Shown here in pieces: positions 9,067 through 18,375 of a stretch of 64,000 bases of DNA. Under the pieces are notes generated by a model, which saw nothing but the letters and a program-made list of their open reading frames with translations, did not search any database and was not told where the DNA came from. The stretch comes from Pseudomonas violetae (GTDB lineage: Bacteria; Pseudomonadota; Gammaproteobacteria; Pseudomonadales; Pseudomonadaceae), in assembly GCF_023072615.1 (NCBI RefSeq), contig NZ_JAKNRW010000006.1, positions 1-64,000 of the forward strand, given 5' to 3'. Numbering within the stretch: position 1 is the first letter of the stretch; each line of letters opens with the position of its first letter. Both the position numbers and the translations under genes were made by a program.

Positions 9067-9716
9067 TTGAGCAGTCCTTTTGGAGTCAGCGAGCGTTGCA
9101 GCCATTGCAGAAGCAGGTCGGCGAAGATGGCCAGGAGACTGACCAGCACGGCGCCGACGATCAGCATCGACATGTCGCTGCGGCTGATGGAAGCCAGAAT
9201 AAGTACACCCAGGCCGCCGGCGCCGATGGTGGCGGCGATGGTCATTACGCCGATGTTCATCACCACGGCGGTGCGTACCCCGGCGAGGATCACCGGCACG
9301 GCGATAGGCAGTTCGACCATGCGCAGGCGCTGGCCGAAGGTCATGCCGATGCCGCGGGCGGCTTCGCGAATGCCCGGTTCCACGCCGGTCAGGGCCAGGT
9401 AGGTGTTACGCATAATGGGCAGTAGCGAGTACAGGAACACGGCGGTAATCGCCGGCATCGGTCCCAGGCCCTGGCCGAACTTGGAGTAGAACGGAAGCAA
9501 CAGGCCGAACAGGGCGATGGACGGTACGGTCAGCAGCACAGTGGCGCTGGCTTGCAGCGGGCCGGCCAGGGTTGGGAAACGGGTCATCAGCACGCCCAGG
9601 GGCACGCCGACGACAATCGCCAGGATGACAGCGATACCGACCAAGGTGATGTGCTGCCAGGTCAGGTGCAGGACGAGTGCCCAATCAAGATGGGAAAAGG
9701 CGTTCAGAAATTCCAT
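9063..9716 (-). CDS. Osmoprotectant ABC transporter permease
   Basis: This 217-residue inner-membrane protein has five to six hydrophobic helices, starting with HITLVGIAVILAIVVGVPLGV. The cytoplasmic coupling motif EAARGIGMTFGQRLRMVELP and the C-terminal GAGGLG fit the BPD_transp_1 fold of the OpuCB/OpuCD family. Its start lies 14 bases after the binding-protein stop, and its stop overlaps the ATPase start. It pairs with the second permease at 10.6–11.4 kb, so the transporter uses two different membrane subunits. Confidence 0.9.
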   Translation of the reverse strand: MEFLNAFSHLDWALVLHLTWQHITLVGIAVILAIVVGVPLGVLMTRFPTLAGPLQASATVLLTVPSIALFGLLLPFYSKFGQGLGPMPAITAVFLYSLLPIMRNTYLALTGVEPGIREAARGIGMTFGQRLRMVELPIAVPVILAGVRTAVVMNIGVMTIAATIGAGGLGVLILASISRSDMSMLIVGAVLVSLLAIFADLLLQWLQRSLTPKGLLK

Positions 9717-9730
9717 GTCTTCTCCTCTTG

Positions 9731-10624
9731 TTAGTTGATCGGATGTTGGCGCAGGAAATCTGCGGCCACGGTGGACGGGCTTTCATGGTCGACGTCGACT
9801 CGCGCGTTCAACTGGCGCATGGTTTCATCGTCGAACAGCGCAGCCAGCGGCTTGAGGTCAGCCGCCAGTTGCGGGTGAGCATCGAGGTAAGCCTGGCGCA
9901 CCACGGGGGCGGCGGTGTAGTCCGGGAAGTAGTGCTTGTCGTCTGCCAGCAGCTTCAATTTGAACGCACTCAGGCGACCGTCGGTGGTGTAGACCAAACC
10001 GGCAAATACCTGGCCATTACGCAGCGCGGTATAGACCAGGCCGGCGTCCATCTGGCGCGTGTTTTCGCGGGTCAGGTTCATGTCATACAGCTTGACCATG
10101 CCGTCCAGGCCATCGGAACGGTTGGCGAATTCGGTATCCAGGGCCACCAGGCGCGTGCCTTTGGTTGTTTGCGCCAAGGCTTGGGTCAGGTCGCTGATGC
10201 TGTTGATCTGCGGAAATTCCTTGGCCACGTTCTCTGGCAGCGCCAACGCGTAGGTGTTGCTGAATCTCGACGGCGATAGCCAGGCAAGGCCTTTTTTCGC
10301 ATCGAGTTCTTTCACCCGTGCGTAGGACTGTTCGCTGCTGAGTTTCTCGTCCACATGGTTGTAATTCACCAGAGACACCCCGGTGTATTCCCAGAGCATA
10401 TCCAGTTGCCCGCTTTCCTGGGCACTGCGCGCCAGATTGCTACCCAGGCCGCCGGTCACGCGGGTGTCGTAGCCCTTGGTACGTAGGTACTGGGCAGTGA
10501 TTTCGGCCAGCAGGGTCTGTTCGGTGAACACCCGGGCGCCGATGCGGATGACTGGTTTTTCTGCGGCTTGCGCAATACCTGCGAACAGCAGGACGCAGCT
10601 CAATATCAAAGTCAGTTTATTCAT
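9731..10624 (-). CDS. Periplasmic osmoprotectant-binding protein (OpuAC domain)
   Basis: A 297-residue binding protein. The start MNKLTLILS at 10624 has AGGA seven bases upstream; the longer frame lacks a ribosome site. The signal peptide MNKLTLILSCVLLFAGIAQA ends in an AQA cleavage motif. The mature part holds the OpuAC-domain features FTEQTLLAEI and GSNLARSAQESGQLDMLWEYTG, seen in quaternary-ammonium binding proteins. It is encoded between the two permeases of the transporter it serves. Ligand specificity would need the aromatic-cage residues compared in a structure. Confidence 0.9.
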   Translation of the reverse strand: MNKLTLILSCVLLFAGIAQAAEKPVIRIGARVFTEQTLLAEITAQYLRTKGYDTRVTGGLGSNLARSAQESGQLDMLWEYTGVSLVNYNHVDEKLSSEQSYARVKELDAKKGLAWLSPSRFSNTYALALPENVAKEFPQINSISDLTQALAQTTKGTRLVALDTEFANRSDGLDGMVKLYDMNLTRENTRQMDAGLVYTALRNGQVFAGLVYTTDGRLSAFKLKLLADDKHYFPDYTAAPVVRQAYLDAHPQLAADLKPLAALFDDETMRQLNARVDVDHESPSTVAADFLRQHPIN

Positions 10625-10644
10625 GTTGGTTCCTATGCCAAGCC

Positions 10645-11361
10645 TTAAGACGGACGCAACCCGCGTTCCAGCCAGAGGCGGCTGGCCATGGTCACCAGAC
10701 CGTCGAGCAGCAATGCCAGCAACGCGGTACATGCCGCACCGAGCAGTAGTTGCGGATGGTTGTTCAGGGCGATACCGGGGAAGATCAGGCTGCCCAGGCT
10801 GTTGGCACCAATCAGGAACGCCAGGGGCGCAGTACCCACGTTGATCGCCAGGGCCACGCGTACACCGCCGATGATGATCGGCACCGCGTTGGGCAGCTCG
10901 ACGCGAAACAGCACTTGGCGTGGCGTCATGCCGATGCCGGTGGCGGCTTCTTTCAGGGAGCCTTGTACGTTTTTCAAGCCTTCATAGGTGTTGCGCACGA
11001 TGGGCAACAAGGAGGCGAGGAACAGGGCGAAGATCGCCGGGCCGCTGCCGATACCAAGGACGCCGAGGGCGATGGCCAGTACGGCCAGGGGAGGGACGGT
11101 GTTGCCGATGTTGAATATCTGCATGAAGCGTTCTGCGCGGCCGACCATGTTGGGTCGGCTGAGCAGGATACCGGCAGGTATGCCTACAATCAGGGCGGCC
11201 AGCATGGAGGCTAGGACGAGAATCAGATGAGCTTGCAAGTAAAACAACAAATCGTCGCGGTACAGTTGGATCGTGTTGATACCGATCCATTGGATCAGCA
11301 GGGCCAGGAGAGTGACGACAACCACTCCTCCTATCAGCCCTTTGCCATAGCGAGTAGCCAC
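10645..11361 (-). CDS. Osmoprotectant ABC transporter permease, first gene of the operon
   Basis: This 238-residue membrane subunit starts at GTG 11361 with a clear AAGGAG seven to eight bases upstream. Helices include GGVVVVTLLALLIQWIG and LILVLASMLAALIVGIPAGI. The coupling motif LKEAATGIGMTPRQVLFRVELP is present, as is the family motif GANSLGSLIFPGI. It resembles the other permease of this operon across the membrane domain, which points to an old duplication. Being first, it should lie closest to the osmotically controlled promoter, but I could not identify that promoter. Confidence 0.9.
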   Translation of the reverse strand: MATRYGKGLIGGVVVVTLLALLIQWIGINTIQLYRDDLLFYLQAHLILVLASMLAALIVGIPAGILLSRPNMVGRAERFMQIFNIGNTVPPLAVLAIALGVLGIGSGPAIFALFLASLLPIVRNTYEGLKNVQGSLKEAATGIGMTPRQVLFRVELPNAVPIIIGGVRVALAINVGTAPLAFLIGANSLGSLIFPGIALNNHPQLLLGAACTALLALLLDGLVTMASRLWLERGLRPS

Positions 11362-11646
11362 AGGCGGACTCCTTTTTGTTCAGTCGGCGAACACATTTCT
11401 TCGTGGCATGCCATTTCTGGCTGTCAACTAATGTGGACGCGAAAAGCAGCTCGCCAATGCCGGTAAGAGGGCAAGAGGTCGAGCCATGAGCGCAGCCTCG
11501 TCAGGCTAACTTGATGATTTTTCAGGACCTGTTCCGAGTGCGGTAGCAGGGGAGTGGACGTCTCTACCTTTTAAAAGGTTCCACACTTGGCAGCATTTAG
11601 CCACCCCTAATAGGGTGAACGGTGGTCCGTCACCCGGGGTTTGCGC

Positions 11647-11652
11647 TATACT
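11647..11652 (+). promoter_or_regulatory. −10 element of a probable prfC promoter
   Basis: TATACT lies 39 bases upstream of the prfC ATG. No good −35 is visible at the usual spacing. The rest of the 11362–11690 gap shows no repeat, RNA gene or reading frame that I can support. Confidence 0.4.
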
Positions 11653-11690
11653 CGCCGCCCTTTTTTGACTCACCTGCCAGGCGATTTCCC

Positions 11691-13274
<1,584 letters not shown>

Positions 13275-13290
13275 GCGTTGAGCTGCAAAA

Positions 13291-13328
13291 CCCAAAAGCC
13301 CCGTTGCGAAAGCCTCGGGGTTTTTGGT
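13291..13328 (+). terminator. Rho-independent terminator of prfC
   Basis: CCCCG pairs with CGGGG around a 10–12 base loop, with A-rich and T-rich flanks (TTTTT at 13321). It ends close to the convergent DUF4440 stop and could serve both strands. Confidence 0.8.
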
Positions 13329-13344
13329 TTCTGGCTCGGCGGTG

Positions 13345-13686
13345 CTAGAGCACAAACGTCCCCTGGTGAAAAACCATCTGCCATCGCCCGTCTCTGTAAC
13401 GCCAGATTGAGCTGCGCAAGCTGGTGTTGATATCAGTGTGACATCGGTAAATCACCAGCGCGGTATCAGCCGAGAGCGGCTTGACTGCAAATTCGCTGAT
13501 GGTGCGTTGGATAAACGCCTGATCCGGTAGATGCTCGGCCACGTCGGCTTTGCACCAACCGCCTCCGCTGGCGCCGAACTCTGTGAAGTCGTCGGCGATG
13601 AACCGGGAAATCTCCCTGGCATCGCCGCGTGTTGCCGCGGTGAGGAGCCTTTGCTCCAACTCGAGCAGTGTCTGAGACAAATCCAT
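13345..13686 (-). CDS. DUF4440 / NTF2-like small protein
   Basis: This is a 113-residue protein with the start MDLSQTLLELEQRLL at 13686 and AAGGA seven bases upstream. The pattern LLTAATRGDAREISRFIADDFTEFGASG, then a central hinge and SSIWRYRDGRWQMVFHQGT, is the DUF4440 cone fold of the NTF2/SnoaL superfamily. Members bind small ligands or act as isomerases or hydrolases, and no catalytic residue can be assigned here. The 5' side is odd: its ribosome site touches the remnant of a REPIN. It is convergent with prfC. Its function is unknown. Confidence 0.8.
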   Translation of the reverse strand: MDLSQTLLELEQRLLTAATRGDAREISRFIADDFTEFGASGGGWCKADVAEHLPDQAFIQRTISEFAVKPLSADTALVIYRCHTDINTSLRSSIWRYRDGRWQMVFHQGTFVL

Positions 13687-13694
13687 GTCAATTC

Positions 13695-13783
13695 CTTGCT
13701 CGTGATGGACTTCAACGATAACGCTAGTTTTCTCTATGAACGTGGTGCCTTGAGACCAACGCGAGCAAGCTCGCTCCCACAGG
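13695..13783. repeat. Decayed REPIN, GTAGGAGCGAGC subfamily
   Basis: An intact right REP (GCGAGCAAGCTCGCTCCCAC at 13761–13780) and a worn left half (CTTGCTCGTGATGGAC at 13695–13710) flank a middle that keeps TTCAACGATAACGC, as in the 7.8-kb element. Its left end reaches to within nine bases of the DUF4440 start codon. Confidence 0.7.
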
Positions 13784-13955
13784 AAGACGACCAATAACAT
13801 TTCGCCATTATGTTTAGTCCAAACCGGTCTCCCTCGCCACGGCATTTCTCGCCTTTTATCGGGGTCCTATCTGGAGAACCGTGCGAATCGGAACTAAGTT
13901 TCATTCACTGCCATTCTGGCACCCCATGCCTCACCCAATAAGGATGGATTCGGCT

Positions 13956-14213
13956 ATGAGCATCTTTCAACGCATTGTGCTGTTGGTTAAGGTTTTAGTG
14001 ATCATGTCCATTGGCATGTCCGCAGCTCGGGCCGAATGCCCCGACCATGGTGAACAGGCATCGAGCGGGCAGGTGGCACACACGGGCCTGATGATCGCCA
14101 AGTCCGAATCCGAGCCCGGTGACCAGGGGCAGGGCGGCAGCGCGGACGACAATGATTCCACTACCGACGAGCCGGATTCCGATGATCCGGATGAAGGCGA
14201 TAGCCAGACTTAA
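13956..14213 (+). CDS. Small secreted acidic protein of unknown function
   Basis: This is an 85-residue protein, if started at MSIFQRIVLL with GGAT 11 bases upstream; ATG 13944 and longer starts are possible. A signal peptide (FQRIVLLVKVLVIMSIGMSAARA) is followed by a mature part of about 60 residues. That part has one cysteine near its start and a very acidic tail rich in D, E, S and T (motifs ESEPGDQ, DDNDSTTDEPDSDDPDEGD). Such tails are seen in calcium-binding or disordered periplasmic proteins. I recognise no family. A hairpin follows the stop. Its coding status rests on the signal peptide and the ribosome site. Confidence 0.55.
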   Translation: MSIFQRIVLLVKVLVIMSIGMSAARAECPDHGEQASSGQVAHTGLMIAKSESEPGDQGQGGSADDNDSTTDEPDSDDPDEGDSQT

Positions 14214-14233
14214 CAGGTAATTCCGGGCAAAAG

Positions 14234-14283
14234 AAAACCCCTTCACTCCGACATGCACACAGTCGAGGTAGAAGGGGGTTCTT
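14234..14283 (+). terminator. Possible terminator after the small acidic protein gene
   Basis: AACCCCCTTC-type arms (AAAACCCCTTC and GAAGGGGGTT) pair across a loop of about 26 bases and are followed by CTTG. The long loop and weak T-run make this tentative. Confidence 0.4.
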
Positions 14284-14302
14284 GAACAACCAGTACATGA
14301 CC

Positions 14303-14394
14303 CTGTGGAAGCGGGCTTGCCCGCGATGGCGATACCGCAGTGACATTAACGTCGACTGGCGGGACGCTATCGCGGGCAAGCCCGCTCCCACAGG
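14303..14394. repeat. REPIN, GTGGGAGCGGGC subfamily
   Basis: An inverted REP pair begins GTGGAAGCGGGCTTGCCCGC and ends GCGGGCAAGCCCGCTCCCAC, about 92 bases in all. It is followed by a T-run and lies directly downstream of the dppF stop. Confidence 0.9.
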
Positions 14395-14409
14395 TTTTTT
14401 AGTCCACTG

Positions 14410-15390
14410 TCATGCCGCGCCGTCGAGGAACTGCTCGGCGTAATGGCAAGCCACCTGCCGATTATCCAGCAACCGCAACGCCGGCTCTTCCGTGCTGCAA
14501 CGCTCGGTCGCGTACGGGCAGCGCTTGTGGAAAGCGCAGCCCGACGGCGGGTTCAGCGGGTTGGGGAGTTCGCCGACGATCTTGATCTTCGGCTTGTTCG
14601 GGTCCGGGTGAATGGTCGGGGTCGCCGACAGCAGCGCCTGGGTGTAGGGGTGTAGTGGGCGGGCGTAGATGTCGTTCTTCGGACCGATTTCCACCGGGCG
14701 ACCGAGGTACATCACCATCACGTCATCGGCGACGTGTTGCACCACCGCCAGGTTGTGGGAGATGAACACGTAGGCCGTGTTGAACTCCTGTTGCAGGTCC
14801 ATGAACAGGTTCAGCACCTGGGCCTGGATCGATACGTCCAGTGCCGAGGTGGGTTCGTCCGCCACCAACACCTTAGGCTGCAACATCATCGCTCGAGCAA
14901 GGGCGATCCGCTGGCGTTGACCGCCGGAGAACATGTGCGGGTAGCGCTGGTAATGCTCGGGGCGCAACCCCACCTGCTTCATCATCGCCTGGACTTTCTC
15001 GCGACGTTCGGCGGCGCTCAGGTTGGTGTTGATCAGCAGCGGTTCGCCGAGTTGGTCGCCGATTTTCTGCCGCGGGTTCAACGACGCGTACGGGCTTTGG
15101 AACACCATCTGCACGTCTTTGCGCAGTTGCTTGCGCTGAGCCTTGTCAGCACCGGTGACTTCTTGCCCGGCGATTTTCAAGGAGCCGGAAGACGGCTCCT
15201 CGATCAGCGTCAACGCACGCGCCAGGGTGGACTTGCCGCAACCCGATTCACCCACGACAGCGAGGGTCTTGCCGGCTTCCAGTTCGAACGACACACCGTT
15301 CAGGGCGCGTACGGTCGCATGGTCCTTGAACAGGCCACGGGACACTTCATAGTGACGGGTCAGGTCGCGGGCGGTAAGTACGACGGCCAT
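14410..15390 (-). CDS. dppF: Dipeptide ABC transporter ATPase DppF
   Basis: A 326-residue cytoplasmic ATPase. Walker A is GESGCGKST (47–55), the signature FSGGQRQRIALARAM and Walker B VLVADEPTSALD. The C-terminal oligopeptide-transporter extension holds four conserved cysteines (CAFHKRCPYATERC, then CHYAEQ), which bind an iron–sulfur cluster in this family. It starts on the last base of the dppD stop (TAATG), so the two are translationally coupled. With DppD it drives peptide import. It is the last gene of the operon, followed by a REPIN. Confidence 0.95.
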   Translation of the reverse strand: MAVVLTARDLTRHYEVSRGLFKDHATVRALNGVSFELEAGKTLAVVGESGCGKSTLARALTLIEEPSSGSLKIAGQEVTGADKAQRKQLRKDVQMVFQSPYASLNPRQKIGDQLGEPLLINTNLSAAERREKVQAMMKQVGLRPEHYQRYPHMFSGGQRQRIALARAMMLQPKVLVADEPTSALDVSIQAQVLNLFMDLQQEFNTAYVFISHNLAVVQHVADDVMVMYLGRPVEIGPKNDIYARPLHPYTQALLSATPTIHPDPNKPKIKIVGELPNPLNPPSGCAFHKRCPYATERCSTEEPALRLLDNRQVACHYAEQFLDGAA

Positions 15391-16358
15391 TACGCCACCT
15401 CCTGATTCAGCGGGTAGAAGCAGCGGGCGAGGCTGTTGCTTTTCGGGTCAAGGGCTGGACGCTGGGTACGGCAATTTTCTTGCACATAAGGGCAGCGCGG
15501 CGACAGCAGGCAACCCTGCGGGCGGTCGTAACGACCGGGGACGATGCCCGGCAGCGTGGACAGGCGCGCGGCGCCGAGGCTGTGTTCCGGAATGGCCTTG
15601 AGCAGCGCTTCGCTGTACGGGTGGGCGGGGATGTCGAACAGTTGCGGCACCTGGCCGACTTCGACCGCTTGCCCTGCGTACATCACGCATACGCGCTGGG
15701 CCGTTTCGGCAACGACCGCGAGGTCATGGGTAATCAGCACCAGGCCCATGTTCTGCTCTTTCTGCAGGGCCAGCAGCAGCTCCATGATCTGCGCTTGAAT
15801 CGTAACGTCGAGGGCCGTGGTCGGCTCGTCGGCGATCAGCAGTTTCGGCTCGCCGGCAATGGCCATGGCGATCGCGACACGCTGGCTCATGCCTCCGGAC
15901 AATTGGTGCGGGTAGGCGTCCATACGACTGGCAGCGCCCGGAATTTCAACTTTTTCCAGCAGTTCGATGGCGCGTTTACGCGCTTGCTTGCCGGACATTT
16001 TCAGGTGCAGGCGCAGTACTTCTTCGATCTGGAAACCGACGGTGTAGCTCGGGTTCAGCGCGGTCATCGGGTCCTGAAAGACCATGGCCAGGTCTTTGCC
16101 GACGATTTGCCGACGCTGACGGTTGCTGAGCTTGAGCATGTTCTTGCCGTCGAAATTCAGTGCGTCGGCGGTGACGATGCCTGGATGCTCGATCAGGCCC
16201 ATCAGCGCCATCATGGTCACGGATTTACCCGAACCAGACTCGCCAACGATGGCCAGTACTTCACCCTTGTCCACGGAAATGTCGAGCCCGTCGACCACCG
16301 GAACGGCGTTCTTGTCGCCGAAGCGAACGTTGAGATTCTTGATTTCTAGCAATGACAT
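15390..16358 (-). CDS. dppD: Dipeptide ABC transporter ATPase DppD
   Basis: This is a 322-residue ATPase with the start [11 protein letters not shown] at 16358, set by GAGGAG upstream. Walker A is GESGSGKSV (39–47), the signature [14 protein letters not shown] and Walker [13 protein letters not shown]. The C-terminus has the cysteine pattern [14 protein letters not shown] and CFYPL, as in DppF. It forms a heterodimer with DppF on the membrane subunits DppB and DppC. The gap to dppC is 10 bases. Confidence 0.95.
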   Translation of the reverse strand: MSLLEIKNLNVRFGDKNAVPVVDGLDISVDKGEVLAIVGESGSGKSVTMMALMGLIEHPGIVTADALNFDGKNMLKLSNRQRRQIVGKDLAMVFQDPMTALNPSYTVGFQIEEVLRLHLKMSGKQARKRAIELLEKVEIPGAASRMDAYPHQLSGGMSQRVAIAMAIAGEPKLLIADEPTTALDVTIQAQIMELLLALQKEQNMGLVLITHDLAVVAETAQRVCVMYAGQAVEVGQVPQLFDIPAHPYSEALLKAIPEHSLGAARLSTLPGIVPGRYDRPQGCLLSPRCPYVQENCRTQRPALDPKSNSLARCFYPLNQEVA

Positions 16359-16368
16359 TTGAATCTCC

Positions 16369-17280
16369 TCAGGCGGCGTTCTTGAGTTTCGGGTCCAGCG
16401 CATCGCGCAAGCCGTCACCCATCAAGTTGATTGCCAGCACGCTGAGCAAAATGGTCAAGCCGGGCAGACTGACCACCCACCAGGCGCGTTCGATATAGTC
16501 GCGAGCCGAAGCCAGCATGGTGCCCCACTCAGGGGTTGGCGGTTGTACGCCAAGGCCGAGGAAGCCCAGTGCCGCCGCATCGAGAATCGCCGAAGAGAAG
16601 CTCAAGGTTGCCTGGACGATCAGCGGTGCCATGCAGTTGGGCAGCACGGTGATGAACATCAGGCGTGGTAGACCGGCACCCGCCAGGCGCGCGGCGGTCA
16701 CGTAGTCGCGGTTCAGTTCGCCCATCACCGCAGCGCGGGTCAGACGAACATAGGACGGCAGGGAGACCACGGCGATGGCGATCACGGTGTTGATCAGGCC
16801 AGGGCCGAGGATGGCGACAATCGCCACGGCCAGCAGCAGCGACGGCAGCGCCAGCATGATGTCCATCAGACGCATGATGGTCGGGCCGAGCAAGCGCGGG
16901 AAGAACCCGGCGAACAGACCCAGGAGAATCCCTGGAATGAGCGACATCACCACCGACGACAAGCCGATCAGCAGGGACAAACGCGAGCCCTGGATCAGTC
17001 GCGACAGCAGGTCTCGACCCAGTTCATCGGTACCGAGCAGAAATTGCATCTGCCCACCTTCCAGCCAGACTGGCGGGGTCAGCAGGAAGTCGCGGTATTG
17101 CTCGCTCGGGTTGTGCGGTGCCACCCAGGGGGCGAACAGTGCGCAGAAAATCACCAGCAACATGAACATCAGGCCGGCAACGGCACCTTTGTTCTTGGAG
17201 AAGGCTTGCCAGAATTCTTTGTACGGGGACGGATACAGCAGGCTTTGATCGACTGCTACCGTTGGAGTTGGAGTGGTCAT
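16369..17280 (-). CDS. dppC: Dipeptide ABC transporter permease DppC
   Basis: This 303-residue inner-membrane subunit may start at ATG 17280 or ATG 17286. I prefer 17280 because the only ribosome-site-like bases (GAG at 17292–17290) are nine bases from it. A long cytoplasmic N-terminus ([18 protein letters not shown]) leads to the first helix, [19 protein letters not shown]. Domain features include [24 protein letters not shown], the coupling region [21 protein letters not shown] and the end motif [13 protein letters not shown]. All are typical of OppC/DppC proteins. It lies 10 bases after dppB. Confidence 0.93.
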   Translation of the reverse strand: MTTPTPTVAVDQSLLYPSPYKEFWQAFSKNKGAVAGLMFMLLVIFCALFAPWVAPHNPSEQYRDFLLTPPVWLEGGQMQFLLGTDELGRDLLSRLIQGSRLSLLIGLSSVVMSLIPGILLGLFAGFFPRLLGPTIMRLMDIMLALPSLLLAVAIVAILGPGLINTVIAIAVVSLPSYVRLTRAAVMGELNRDYVTAARLAGAGLPRLMFITVLPNCMAPLIVQATLSFSSAILDAAALGFLGLGVQPPTPEWGTMLASARDYIERAWWVVSLPGLTILLSVLAINLMGDGLRDALDPKLKNAA

Positions 17281-17290
17281 GGTCATGATC

Positions 17291-18301
17291 TCAGCGCTGA
17301 TGACGGATGCGTGGGTTGGCAAAGCCGTAGAGGATATCCACCACGAAGTTGACCAGAATCACCAGGCAGGCGATTAACAGGATGCCGTTCTGCACCACGG
17401 GATAGTCCCGCGCGCCAATGGCTTCAATCAGCCATTTGCCGATGCCGGGCCAGGAGAAGATAGTTTCGGTCAAGACCGCGCCGGCCAGCAGAGTGCCGAC
17501 TTGCAGGCCGACCACGGTCAGCACCGGAATCAGTGCGTTGCGCAGACCATGCACGAACACCACGCGCGCTGGCGACAGGCCTTTGGCGCGGGCGGTGCGG
17601 ATGTAGTCCTCGCGCAGTACTTCGAGCATCGAGGAGCGGGTCATCCGCGCGATCACCGCCAGCGGGATGGTGCCGAGCACGATGGCCGGCAGGATCAAGT
17701 GGTGCAGCGCATCGAGGAACGCACCGACATCATCGGCCAGCAGCGTGTCGATCAGCATGAAGCCGGTACGCGGCTCGATGTCGTAGAGCAGGTCGATCCG
17801 CCCCGACACTGGAGTCCAGCCCAGGGACACCGAGAAGAACATGATCAGGATCAGGCCCCACCAGAAGATCGGCATCGAATATCCCGCCAGGGAGATGCCC
17901 ATCACCCCATGGTCGAACAGGGATCCTCGCTTGAGTGCCGCGATCACCCCGGCCAGAAGGCCCAGGATGCCGGCGAACAGCAGGGCGGCCATGGACAGTT
18001 CCAGGGTCGCGGGGAAGAGTGAAGTGAATTCAGTCCAGACGCTTTCTCGGGTGCGCAAAGATTCGCCGAGATCGCCTTGAGCCAGTTTGCCAATGTAATC
18101 CAGGTATTGGGCATACAGGGGTTTGTTCAGACCTAGGCGTTCCATTGCCTGAGCATGCATTTCCGGGTCGACTCTGCGTTCGCCCATCATGACTTCCACC
18201 GGGTCGCCTGGGATCATGCGAATCAACGCGAAAGTCAGCAAGGTGATGCCGAAGAATGTGGGGATCAATAACCCCAATCGGCGGGCAATAAAACTAAACA
18301 T
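17291..18301 (-). CDS. dppB: Dipeptide ABC transporter permease DppB
   Basis: This 336-residue membrane subunit has the standard N-terminal helix MFSFIARRLGLLIPTFFGIT and then IRMIPGDPVEVMMGER, a DppB hallmark. Further helices and the coupling motif MLEVLREDYIRTARAKGLSP complete the fold, with the C-terminal DILYGFANPRIRH. It pairs with DppC to form the channel. It is separated from the upstream dppA by 74 bases that hold a strong hairpin (18335–18364), which may lower its expression relative to the binding protein. Confidence 0.95.
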   Translation of the reverse strand: MFSFIARRLGLLIPTFFGITLLTFALIRMIPGDPVEVMMGERRVDPEMHAQAMERLGLNKPLYAQYLDYIGKLAQGDLGESLRTRESVWTEFTSLFPATLELSMAALLFAGILGLLAGVIAALKRGSLFDHGVMGISLAGYSMPIFWWGLILIMFFSVSLGWTPVSGRIDLLYDIEPRTGFMLIDTLLADDVGAFLDALHHLILPAIVLGTIPLAVIARMTRSSMLEVLREDYIRTARAKGLSPARVVFVHGLRNALIPVLTVVGLQVGTLLAGAVLTETIFSWPGIGKWLIEAIGARDYPVVQNGILLIACLVILVNFVVDILYGFANPRIRHQR

Positions 18302-18334
18302 CTTGTGGTGTACCTCATCAGCCGGTTAGGCGTG

Positions 18335-18364
18335 CCTGGTGTCCCTGGAGTCAGGGACACCGGG
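18335..18364 (-). promoter_or_regulatory. Intercistronic hairpin between dppA and dppB
   Basis: CCTGGTGTCCCTG and CAGGGACACCGGG pair over a 4-base loop, with no T-run after it on the minus strand. Hairpins at this place in binding-protein operons usually stabilise the upstream message or cause partial termination. Confidence 0.65.
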
Positions 18365-18375
18365 AGTTTTCTTAT

